From the NCBI GenBank assembly GCA_029979145.1, contig JAPOIC010000069.1, positions 1 to 9,272 of the forward strand: a stretch of 9,272 nucleotides of DNA, written 5' to 3'. The stretch comes from Opitutaceae bacterium (lineage in GTDB: Bacteria; Verrucomicrobiota; Verrucomicrobiia; Opitutales; Opitutaceae). How positions within the stretch are numbered: position 1 is the stretch's first letter; each line of letters begins with the position of its first letter. Below are positions 1 through 5,687 of the stretch, in pieces. The notes below the pieces were generated by a model that saw only the letters and a list, made by a program, of their open reading frames with translations, had not been told where the DNA came from and ran no database searches. A program made the translations under genes and the position numbers.

Positions 1-78
1 GAGGGGCTGGCCCAGCCCGTCGAGAGCGAGCTGTTTCTTCCCGCCTTGGGCTGCGGGCTGTGGATCGGCCGGCGATGA
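1..78 (+). CDS. C-terminal end of an upstream gene (partial, unidentified)
   Basis: Frame 1 is open from the window edge to a TGA at 76-78, giving 25 residues that end in LGCGLWIGRR. Nearly all third codon positions are G or C (22 of 25 by eye), as in the real genes of this window, which favours a genuine coding end over chance. No motif identifies the family. The gene would lie on the same strand as gap, 120 bp upstream of its start, so it is probably a separate transcription unit. An open frame of 25 codons is short, so this stays tentative. Confidence 0.4.
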   Translation, partial: EGLAQPVESELFLPALGCGLWIGRR

Positions 79-198
79 CACGACAAAACCGTCAAAACCC
101 TTGCCACCCCGAACGCACCCCCTTCATTCATACCGTTCCGCGCCCGCGCGGCATCCCTTTCCTCAACCAGAAATCAACCCATAGAACCGGAGTCTCCC
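79..198 (+). other. Intergenic leader of the gap-pgk-tpiA cluster
   Basis: This 120-bp stretch is richer in A and C than the genes and should hold the gap promoter. A possible -35 box TTGCCA lies at 101-106, but no convincing -10 hexamer follows at 16-18 bp, so I do not call a promoter. A 5-bp GC stem (138-142 with 147-151) is too small to interpret. GGAG at 189-192 lies 6 nt before the gap ATG and is a normal Shine-Dalgarno site. Confidence 0.4.
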
Positions 199-1248
199 AT
201 GGCAGTTAAAGTTGGCATCAATGGTTTCGGCCGCATCGGCCGCCTCGTATTTCGCGCACTCGTCGAGCAGGGTCTGCTCGGCACCAAGTTGGACGTCGTC
301 GCCGTCAATGACCTCGTTCCCGCCGACAACCTCGCTTACCTGCTCAAATACGACACCACCCAGGGTCGTTTTGCGGGCACCGTGACCAGCGAGAAGTCTT
401 CGCCGGACGTGGCCGAGGACGACGTGCTCGTGGTCAACGGCCACAAGATCAAGGTGCTCGGCGAAAAGGCCGGCCCCGCCGCCCTTCCTTGGAAGGCGCT
501 CGGCGTAGATCTCGTCATCGAGTCCACCGGCCTCTTCACCGAGGCCGCCAAGGCCAAGGGCCACCTCGACGCTGGCGCCAAGAAGGTCATCATCTCCGCC
601 CCGGCCAAGGGCGAGGACATCACGGTCGTGATGGGCGTGAACGACGACAAGCTCGACCTCGCCAAGCACAGCATCATTTCCAACGCCTCCTGCACGACGA
701 ACTGCCTCGCGCCGGTCGTCTCCGTCCTCCTCAAGGAAGGCTTCGGCATCGAGGAAGGCCTCATGACCACGGTTCACTCCTACACCGCCACGCAAAAGAC
801 CGTGGACGGCCCGTCGAAGAAGGACTGGAAGGGTGGCCGCGCTGCCGCGCAGAACATTATCCCGGCCTCGACCGGCGCCGCCAAGGCCACCGCGCTCGTT
901 TGCCCCGAGGTGAAGGGCAAGCTCACCGGCATGTCCTTCCGCGTGCCGACCCCGACCGTCTCGGTCGTCGACCTCACCGTCCGCACCACCAAGGAGACCT
1001 CCTATGCCGAAATCTGCGCCGCAATGAAGAAGGCCAGCGAGACTTACCTCAAGGGCGTCTTGGAATACACCGCCGACGAGGTTGTGTCCTCCGATTTTAT
1101 CCATTGCAAGGCCTCCTCGATTTTCGACGCCGGCAGCGGCATCGAGCTCAACAGCAAGTTCTTCAAGCTGGGGAGCTGGTATGACAACGAGTGGGGCTAC
1201 TCCAACCGCGTGGTCGACCTCACCAAGAAGATCGCCGCCGCGCTCTGA
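199..1248 (+). CDS. gap: Glyceraldehyde-3-phosphate dehydrogenase, type I (phosphorylating)
   Basis: This cytoplasmic enzyme oxidises glyceraldehyde 3-phosphate with NAD+ and phosphate to 1,3-bisphosphoglycerate. Visible motifs are the Rossmann start GINGFGRIGR (residues 6-15), Asp38 at the end of the second strand (typical of NAD preference), the active site SNASCTTNCLAP with catalytic Cys165, and the paired His193 in TVHSYTATQ. The S-loop KDWKGGRAA, GKLTGMSFRVPTP and the C-terminal SWYDNEWGYSN are also present. At 349 aa it is longer than the usual 330-337. The extra length lies mainly around residues 62-84 (KSSPDVAEDDVLVVNGHKI) and in the LLGTK turn near residue 28. The ATG at 199 has GGAG 6 nt upstream, and the protein starts directly with the Rossmann strand, so the start is secure. 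It leads a glycolytic cluster with pgk and tpiA. Confidence 0.97.
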   Translation: MAVKVGINGFGRIGRLVFRALVEQGLLGTKLDVVAVNDLVPADNLAYLLKYDTTQGRFAGTVTSEKSSPDVAEDDVLVVNGHKIKVLGEKAGPAALPWKALGVDLVIESTGLFTEAAKAKGHLDAGAKKVIISAPAKGEDITVVMGVNDDKLDLAKHSIISNASCTTNCLAPVVSVLLKEGFGIEEGLMTTVHSYTATQKTVDGPSKKDWKGGRAAAQNIIPASTGAAKATALVCPEVKGKLTGMSFRVPTPTVSVVDLTVRTTKETSYAEICAAMKKASETYLKGVLEYTADEVVSSDFIHCKASSIFDAGSGIELNSKFFKLGSWYDNEWGYSNRVVDLTKKIAAAL

Positions 1249-1269
1249 TCGCAGTCCACCTTTAATCAC

Positions 1270-1352
1270 GGCCGCGGATGGCGCGGATGCCCACGGCGAC
1301 CTTCACCCGCTGAAACCCGTGTTCATCCGCGTGATCCGCGGCCCCTCTTTTT
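1270..1352 (+). repeat. Imperfect 20-bp inverted repeat plus T-run between gap and pgk
   Basis: The arms 1270-1289 and 1324-1343 are complementary at 18 of 20 positions, with a 34-nt loop. Each arm is built from a tandem unit: CGCGGATG occurs at 1273-1280 and again at 1282-1289, and the opposite arm mirrors this. Five T residues (1348-1352) follow and run directly into the pgk ATG at 1353. The layout resembles an intrinsic terminator or attenuator, and it occupies the place where a pgk Shine-Dalgarno site would be. The cggatg-type tandem units also resemble short dispersed intergenic repeats that I recall from Verrucomicrobia and Planctomycetes genomes. Whether it acts in RNA is inference. 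Confidence 0.6.
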
Positions 1353-2597
1353 ATGCCGAAATTTAAATCCATCCGCGATCTCGCCCTCGCCGGGAAACGC
1401 GTCCTGATCCGCGTCGACTTCAATGTCCCGCAAGACAAGGCCACCGGCGCCATCACCAACAACCAGCGCATCGTCGCCGCGCTGCCCACGATCAAGCACG
1501 CCCTCGATGCAGGCGCGTCGGTCGTCCTTATGAGCCACCTCGGCCGACCGAACGGCCAGGTCGTGGCGAAATATTCGCTCAAGCCCGTGGCCGCCGAATT
1601 GGAGAAGCTTCTCGGCCGGCCCGTGACCTTCCTGTCCAACTGCGTCGGCGCCGCGGTCGAGACCGCCTGCGCCCAGCTCGCGCCCGGCACCGTGGTGCTG
1701 TTGGAAAATCTGCGCTTCCACATCGAGGAAGAGGGCAAGGCGAAGAACGAAGACGGCACGTCCACAAAGGCCGACAAGGCCGCCGTCGCCGCTTTCCGAT
1801 CCAGTCTCTCGAAACTCGGTGATGTTTTTGTGAACGACGCCTTCGGCACGGCCCACCGCGCGCACTCGTCGATGGTCGGCGTGGCGCTGGCCCACAAGGC
1901 CGCCGGTTTTCTGATGGAGGCCGAACTCAAGGCCTTCGGCAAGGTCCTCGACCACCCCGACCGCCCGCTGCTCGCCATCCTCGGCGGCGCCAAGATCGCC
2001 GACAAGATTCCCCTCATCACCAACCTGCTCGACAAGGCCGACAAGCTCATCATCGGCGGCGGCATGGCTTACACGTTCAAGAAGCAGGTCGACGGCATGG
2101 CCATCGGCGACAGCCTGTTCGATGCTGAAGGTGCGAAGATCGTCGGCGAACTCGTGGCCAAGGCCAAGGAGCGCAACGTCGAGCTGATCTTTCCGATCGA
2201 CTACGTTTGCGCCGACGCCTTCTCGCCTGACGCCAACACCCAACCCGCGGATGATGCGTCCGGCATCCCCGCCGGCTGGCAGGGCCTCGACGCCGGACCC
2301 AAGTCGATCGCGCTCTACCGCGAGGCCATCCTCTCCGCCCGCACCATCATCTGGAACGGCCCCGCGGGCGTTTTCGAATTCGAAAAGTTCGCCAGCGCGA
2401 CCAAGGCCATGGCCGCGGCCGTCGCCGAGGCGACTGCTTCCGGCGCGACGACCGTCGTGGGAGGCGGTGACACCGCCACCGCGGCCAAGAAATTTGGCGT
2501 GGCCGCCAAAGTCACGCATTGTTCCACCGGCGGCGGCGCCAGCCTTGAGTTCCTTGAGGGCAAGGCTCTGCCGGGTGTGGTTTTTCTCGAAAGTTGA
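1353..2597 (+). CDS. pgk: Phosphoglycerate kinase
   Basis: The enzyme transfers the acyl phosphate of 1,3-bisphosphoglycerate to ADP, giving ATP and 3-phosphoglycerate in the cytoplasm. The N-terminal substrate domain shows RVDFNVP (20-26), Arg39, SHLGRP (61-66), ENLRFHIEEE (118-127) and NDAFGTAHRAHSS (161-173). The C-terminal nucleotide domain shows LGGAKIADKI (210-219), WNGPAGVFE (334-342), GGGDT (370-374) and STGGGASLEFLEG (391-403). Its 414 aa fit the family (about 390-420), and no key residue seems missing. The start is fixed by the conserved IRDL..LAGKRVLIRVDFNVP beginning. There is no Shine-Dalgarno sequence before the ATG. Instead the 3' arm of an inverted repeat ends 9 nt upstream. 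The gap gene ends 104 bp upstream. Confidence 0.97.
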   Translation: MPKFKSIRDLALAGKRVLIRVDFNVPQDKATGAITNNQRIVAALPTIKHALDAGASVVLMSHLGRPNGQVVAKYSLKPVAAELEKLLGRPVTFLSNCVGAAVETACAQLAPGTVVLLENLRFHIEEEGKAKNEDGTSTKADKAAVAAFRSSLSKLGDVFVNDAFGTAHRAHSSMVGVALAHKAAGFLMEAELKAFGKVLDHPDRPLLAILGGAKIADKIPLITNLLDKADKLIIGGGMAYTFKKQVDGMAIGDSLFDAEGAKIVGELVAKAKERNVELIFPIDYVCADAFSPDANTQPADDASGIPAGWQGLDAGPKSIALYREAILSARTIIWNGPAGVFEFEKFASATKAMAAAVAEATASGATTVVGGGDTATAAKKFGVAAKVTHCSTGGGASLEFLEGKALPGVVFLES

Positions 2598-2646
2598 GCC
2601 CGGCCTCGCCATCCGCCGTCAGCGTGCTTAACTCGCTCCATTCAAT

Positions 2647-3417
2647 ATGATCTTACGCAAGAAATTCATCGCCGGTAATTGGAAGATGAACAAGACCCCC
2701 GCCGACGCGGCGGACTTGGTCTCCGAAATCGTCACCGCCATCGGCCGCCAGACAGACGTCGATGTCTTGGTCTGCCCGCCCTTCACCGCGCTCGAGAGCG
2801 TGAGCCGCCATCTGGAAGGCTCGAACCTCAAGCTCGGTGCACAGAACATGCACTTCGAGCTGAACGGCGCCTTCACGGGCGAAGTCTCCGCCCCGATGCT
2901 GCGTTGCCTGTTCGTCACGCACGTCATCCTCGGCCACAGCGAGCGCCGCGCGCTCTTCGGCGAGACGGACGCGATGATCAACCAGAAGGTCCTCACCGCG
3001 ATTAAGAACCAGCTGCGCCCAATCCTCTGTGTCGGCGAGACCCTCGCCGAGCGCGAGGCCGCCGATACGCTCAAGGTTGTGCAGACGCAGCTTGAGGCCG
3101 GCCTGGAGGGCGTCGGCAAGGATCAGGCCCCCGGCGTCATCATCGCTTATGAGCCCGTCTGGGCGATCGGCACCGGCAAGGTGGCGACCTCCGACCAGGC
3201 GCAGGAAGTGCACGCCTTCATCCGCGGCCTGCTCACCAAGCTCTATGGCGAAACCGCCGCGCAGAAGGTCCGCATCCTTTACGGCGGCTCGATGAAGCCG
3301 TCCAACGCCCCCGAACTATTGGTTCAAAAGGATATCGACGGCGGCCTCATCGGCGGCGCGGGCCTCGAGAGCCGCAGCTTCGTCGAGCTCGTCAAGGCGG
3401 CAGCTGACGCGAAGTAA
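2647..3417 (+). CDS. tpiA: Triosephosphate isomerase
   Basis: The enzyme interconverts dihydroxyacetone phosphate and glyceraldehyde 3-phosphate and feeds the gap reaction. The TIM-barrel landmarks are all present: GNWKMNK (10-16, with Asn11 and Lys13), electrophile His97 in LGHSERR, general base Glu169 in AYEPVWAIG, the mobile loop AIGTGKVA (173-180), YGGSMKPSN (212-220) and the phosphate-binding GGLIGGAGL (232-240). At 256 aa it has the standard size. The start is supported by the short lead before FIAGNWKMNKT. The 49-bp gap after pgk has no Shine-Dalgarno sequence and no obvious terminator, so co-transcription with pgk is likely. The gene runs into convergent ispA 9 bp downstream. Confidence 0.97.
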   Translation: MILRKKFIAGNWKMNKTPADAADLVSEIVTAIGRQTDVDVLVCPPFTALESVSRHLEGSNLKLGAQNMHFELNGAFTGEVSAPMLRCLFVTHVILGHSERRALFGETDAMINQKVLTAIKNQLRPILCVGETLAEREAADTLKVVQTQLEAGLEGVGKDQAPGVIIAYEPVWAIGTGKVATSDQAQEVHAFIRGLLTKLYGETAAQKVRILYGGSMKPSNAPELLVQKDIDGGLIGGAGLESRSFVELVKAAADAK

Positions 3418-3426
3418 ATCCCCGGG

Positions 3427-4335
3427 TCACTTGCCGCGAGTGCAGAGCTCGCGGACGAGTGTCGTCAGAAAAGTCGCATCGCCCGTCAATGACTGCAGGG
3501 CGGCGACGGACTTTTCGGTTTCCTCGGCGGCTAGGCGGCGGGCGCGGTCGATGCCGTGCAGTTTGACGTAGGTGGTCTTGTCGGCCTTGGCGTCCTTGCC
3601 GGCGGTCTTGCCCAGCGTCACAGAGTCGGCGGTGGCGTCGAGCACATCGTCGACGATTTGGAAAGCTAGGCCGAGGTGGCGGCCGGCGAGACGCAGGAAG
3701 CTGAGATCATCCTCGTTGGCGCCGCCCACGAGTCCGCCCATGACGAGCGAAGCTTCCAGCATCGCGGCGGTTTTGTTGAGGTGGATGAAATCGAGCTCTT
3801 CCGCGGTGGCGTCGGCCTTCTTCTCGGCTTGGAGGTCAGCCATTTGGCCGCCGATCAGACGGTGGCTGCCAGCGGCGTCCGCCAGCTCCCGGCACAGCGC
3901 GTGGGCAAGGGTGGGTTGACCGGCGTAGGCGCCGGTGAGCAACACGAAGGCGTGGGTCAGCAGGGCGTCGCCAGTCAGCAGGGCAGTGGCTTCATCAAAG
4001 GCCTTGTGGGTGGTGGCGCGGCCGCGGCGCAGGTCATCGTCGTCCATGCACGGCAGGTCGTCGTGCACCAGCGAGTAGGTGTGGACGCATTCGAGGGCAA
4101 CGGCCGCGGGCAGTGCGTCCGCGCGCCCGGCGGGCAGGGCATCTGCGTCATTGCGGCTAAACAAGTCGGCCGCGGCGAGGGTCAGGACCGGCCGCAGGCG
4201 TTTTCCGCCGCCCTGCACGGCGTAACGCATGGCCTCGTGCAGCCGGGCCGGACGCTCGGCGGCACCGGGGAGATGCGCGTCGAGACCGGATTCCACGCGG
4301 GCCACATAGCCCGCGAGCTGCTCAGCGAAGGTCAT
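3427..4335 (-). CDS. ispA: Polyprenyl synthetase, farnesyl diphosphate synthase type
   Basis: This is a class I trans-prenyltransferase that adds isopentenyl diphosphate to allylic diphosphates, giving C15 farnesyl diphosphate (possibly C20) for undecaprenyl carrier, quinones or other isoprenoids. Visible are GGGKRLRP (42-49), the first Asp-rich motif DDLPCMDDDDLRRG (92-105, the bacterial DDxxxxD form), GGQMADL (162-168), HLNKTA (185-190) and the second Asp-rich motif DDVLD (229-233). The stretch ahead of the first motif, ECVHTYSLVHDD, closely follows E. coli IspA. Its 302 aa are typical. GGAGGG lies 2-3 nt before the ATG, a good match with tight spacing. Chain length cannot be fixed from sequence alone, so geranylgeranyl diphosphate synthase remains possible. 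It is divergent from fmdB and convergent with tpiA. Confidence 0.9.
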   Translation of the reverse strand: MTFAEQLAGYVARVESGLDAHLPGAAERPARLHEAMRYAVQGGGKRLRPVLTLAAADLFSRNDADALPAGRADALPAAVALECVHTYSLVHDDLPCMDDDDLRRGRATTHKAFDEATALLTGDALLTHAFVLLTGAYAGQPTLAHALCRELADAAGSHRLIGGQMADLQAEKKADATAEELDFIHLNKTAAMLEASLVMGGLVGGANEDDLSFLRLAGRHLGLAFQIVDDVLDATADSVTLGKTAGKDAKADKTTYVKLHGIDRARRLAAEETEKSVAALQSLTGDATFLTTLVRELCTRGK

Positions 4336-4470
4336 GGCCCTCCAGCAGGGCGAAAAACGCCAGCGGGCGCAACTCGCGAGTCACCCTTCGCCCGCCCCGC
4401 GTAGATACGACACTTCACCTCCCCCGCAACTAACCTAACCATGCAACCCCGTCGCACCCGCGGCGCCGCC
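4336..4470. other. ispA leader side of the divergent intergenic region
   Basis: This stretch holds the ispA Shine-Dalgarno site (complement of 4338-4343) and a 10-bp perfect palindrome ACTCGCGAGT at 4372-4381. On the - strand a very weak TTGCGG/TATCTA pair, about 16 bp apart, occurs 90-45 bp upstream of the ATG, but each box matches consensus at only about half its positions. I see no gene and no convincing promoter here. Confidence 0.4.
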
Positions 4471-4474
4471 GTAA

Positions 4475-4491
4475 GTAACATATTACGTTAC
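4475..4491. promoter_or_regulatory. Operator-like 17-bp palindrome, left copy
   Basis: The sequence GTAACATATTACGTTAC has two 8-bp half-sites around one central base, with a single mismatch between halves (GTAACATA against GTAACGTA). It lies 139 bp upstream of the ispA start. Such symmetric AT-rich sites are typical of dimeric helix-turn-helix repressors, but I cannot name a regulator family, and no regulator gene is in the window. Confidence 0.45.
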
Positions 4492-4555
4492 AAACGGGCC
4501 AGTGCAGCCTCCTTCTAGGAGGTGCAAGACGACACGGGCTGGGGGACGGCGGTTT

Positions 4556-4572
4556 GTAACGTAATACGTTAC
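4556..4572. promoter_or_regulatory. Operator-like 17-bp palindrome, right copy
   Basis: The sequence GTAACGTAATACGTTAC is a perfect palindrome of two 8-bp half-sites around one central base. Its centre lies 81 bp from that of the left copy, and the site ends 135 bp before the fmdB start. With the left copy it forms a nearly symmetric pair between two divergent genes, a layout compatible with one regulator acting on both sides. Confidence 0.5.
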
Positions 4573-4595
4573 TTAGTGGTTGGGCTGGTTGCCTC

Positions 4596-4660
4596 GAGGG
4601 AGGGAGGAGGCAGGGGATGGAGGAGCGGGGCGCGGGAAAGTGGACGAGTGGGGTGAGAAA
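4596..4660 (+). other. Purine-rich, G-run-rich tract upstream of fmdB
   Basis: About 56 of 65 bases are purines on the + strand, with G-runs at 4598-4600, 4602-4604, 4613-4616, 4627-4630, 4634-4636 and 4650-4653. The first four runs are separated by 1, 8 and 10 nt, so a three-layer quadruplex would need long loops. Many internal GG pairs would allow a two-layer form. If transcription starts upstream of it, the tract lies in the fmdB leader RNA. No function is shown. Confidence 0.4.
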
Positions 4661-4680
4661 CGCTCTCGCCAATGTCGCCG

Positions 4681-4700
4681 GCAGGTTGCATAAAACCTGC
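4681..4700 (+). promoter_or_regulatory. Perfect 7-bp stem-loop directly before fmdB
   Basis: GCAGGTT and AACCTGC pair perfectly across the 6-nt loop GCATAA. The hairpin ends 7 nt before the fmdB ATG and fills the place where a Shine-Dalgarno site would normally be; no such site is visible. It has no T-run, so it is not a terminator. An effect on fmdB translation, or binding of a protein to the DNA palindrome, is inference. Confidence 0.5.
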
Positions 4701-4707
4701 GAACGTC

Positions 4708-4983
4708 ATGCCCACTTACGACTACGTTTGCACGAAATGCGGCCACGAGCTGGAGGTTTTCCAGTCGATGAAGGACGAGCCGCTGAAGAAATGCCCGAAA
4801 TGCAAGAAGCAGGGACTCAAGCGTCTCCTCGGCGGCGGCGCCGGCCTGATCTTCAAGGGCAGCGGATTTTACATCACCGACTACAAGAAAAAGTCCGGTT
4901 CCCCCGAGGGCGGAAAATCGTCCGAGGGAGGAAAATCAGAATCCACCTCCGCCAAATCCGAGACCAAGGCCGCGGCCAAGTAA
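4708..4983 (+). CDS. FmdB-family zinc-ribbon protein
   Basis: This small protein (91 aa) starts with the family's characteristic MPTYDYVCTKCG. A zinc ribbon follows from two CxxC knuckles, Cys8/Cys11 and Cys29/Cys32, then the usual LKRLLGGGAGLIFKGSGFYITDY segment at about residues 35-60. The last 30 residues are a low-complexity Gly/Ser/Lys/Glu/Ala tail in which EGGKS occurs twice, probably disordered. FmdB-like proteins are widespread and were named for a supposed regulator of formamidase; their real role is unclear. I chose the ATG at 4708 over one at 4672 because the family begins with MPTYxYxC and the longer form would run through the upstream stem-loop. The next gene starts 12 bp downstream, so it probably opens an operon that reaches murJ. 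Confidence 0.85.
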   Translation: MPTYDYVCTKCGHELEVFQSMKDEPLKKCPKCKKQGLKRLLGGGAGLIFKGSGFYITDYKKKSGSPEGGKSSEGGKSESTSAKSETKAAAK

Positions 4984-4995
4984 CCCTGACTCCCA

Positions 4996-5664
4996 ATGAG
5001 CTCCAAATTCGACCGTTCCCAGCATGAACCCAGCCTGATCGAGATCACCCTCGGCGCCCTGCTCAGCGTGCTGCTAGGCGCGGTGCTGTCGGCCGCATGG
5101 CTCGTCATGAAGCCGGTCGCAACCGTGCGTGAGCTCCCGGAGGAGCCGGTGCCGGGCAAGGTTTACTACGTCGAGGGCCGCGCCGGTTCGACGCGCGAGT
5201 GGATGAGCAAACTCCAGCAGTTCACCGCCGGACGCAGTATCACACTCGACGAAGGTGACCTCAACCTCGCCTATCGCACCAAGGCCGCGGAGGCCGAGAA
5301 GGCGGCGAAGGACGAGGAGAAGCCCGCGCCGGGCATGCTCACCCCGGGGCAATTGAATTTTCGCATCGCTGACGGCGTGCTGCAGATCGGCGCGCCGGTC
5401 GATGTCAGTATTGCCGGCCTGATCAAAACCAAGGTGCAGGTCGTCGCCCAAGGCGGCTTCAAGCGCAGTGGCGATACGCTCGTCTATGCGCCGGACAAAT
5501 TTTACGTCGGCTCACTGCGCGTTGAGAAGCTTCCCGTGATCGTCGGCATGGTCATGGACCGGCTGCTGGCCGCGATGAATGTGTCGGAGGATCTGGCCGG
5601 CGCCTGGGACCAGCTGGGTGACGCCAAGCTCGAGGGCGCGCAGTTGCAGTTGATCAAGCCCTGA
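4996..5664 (+). CDS. Unknown single-pass membrane-anchored protein
   Basis: I do not recognise this 222-aa protein. It has a short polar N-terminus, one hydrophobic helix at about residues 17-38, and a likely extracytoplasmic remainder. An Ala/Glu/Lys-rich charged stretch (about 94-110) separates a small proximal part from a strand-rich domain (about 115-221) with alternating hydrophobic residues. The DEGDLNLAYR segment (85-94) and the later beta-rich pattern vaguely recall periplasmic lipid-binding-like domains such as those of YpmS/DUF2140, but this is a guess. The gene lies 12 bp after fmdB and 23 bp before murJ on the same strand, so it is probably co-transcribed with the flippase and may act in the envelope. 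No Shine-Dalgarno site is visible before the ATG. Confidence 0.75.
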   Translation: MSSKFDRSQHEPSLIEITLGALLSVLLGAVLSAAWLVMKPVATVRELPEEPVPGKVYYVEGRAGSTREWMSKLQQFTAGRSITLDEGDLNLAYRTKAAEAEKAAKDEEKPAPGMLTPGQLNFRIADGVLQIGAPVDVSIAGLIKTKVQVVAQGGFKRSGDTLVYAPDKFYVGSLRVEKLPVIVGMVMDRLLAAMNVSEDLAGAWDQLGDAKLEGAQLQLIKP

Positions 5665-5687
5665 ACGGTCGCGGCGGACCTGCGCTT

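Larger units (their letters stand above)
4471..4576. repeat. 106-bp inverted-repeat element with AT-rich 25-bp arms
   Basis: Arms 4471-4495 and 4552-4576 are inverted copies that agree at 23 of 25 positions. They are strikingly AT-rich in a GC-rich setting. The 56-bp centre contains a smaller hairpin: CCTCCT (4508-4513) pairs with AGGAGG (4517-4522) across a 3-nt loop, and GCA (4504-4506) pairs with TGC (4523-4525) past one bulged G. As RNA the whole element could fold into one long hairpin. No transposase and no clear target-site duplication flank it. It could be a pair of operators, a miniature inverted-repeat element, or a structured RNA. Confidence 0.7.

Noticed and set aside
101..132. 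Possible gap promoter starting with TTGCCA
   Set aside because: No acceptable -10 hexamer lies at the right distance; the downstream candidates match consensus too poorly.
163..1269. Long antisense open frame (368 codons) opposite gap
   Set aside because: It mirrors gap almost exactly. The G/C third-position bias of gap suppresses stops on the opposite strand; the translation is Gly/Ala/Val/Asp-rich with no family signature.
1323..2612. Long antisense open frame (429 codons) opposite pgk
   Set aside because: Same composition effect; pgk in the + frame carries every catalytic motif.
4372..4381. Perfect 10-bp palindrome ACTCGCGAGT upstream of ispA
   Set aside because: A single 10-bp palindrome in GC-rich DNA is expected by chance and has no second copy in the spacer.
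3676..4404. 242-codon + strand open frame opposite ispA
   Set aside because: It is antisense to the complete ispA gene with both Asp-rich motifs, and its product shows no recognisable fold or motif.
4430..4672. 80-codon - strand open frame across the palindrome element
   Set aside because: It is Pro/Arg/Ser-rich, has no motif and runs through the inverted repeats; it looks like non-coding sequence open by chance.
4672..4707. Upstream ATG extending FmdB by 12 residues
   Set aside because: The family begins at MPTYxYxC, and the extension would put the perfect stem-loop inside the coding sequence.
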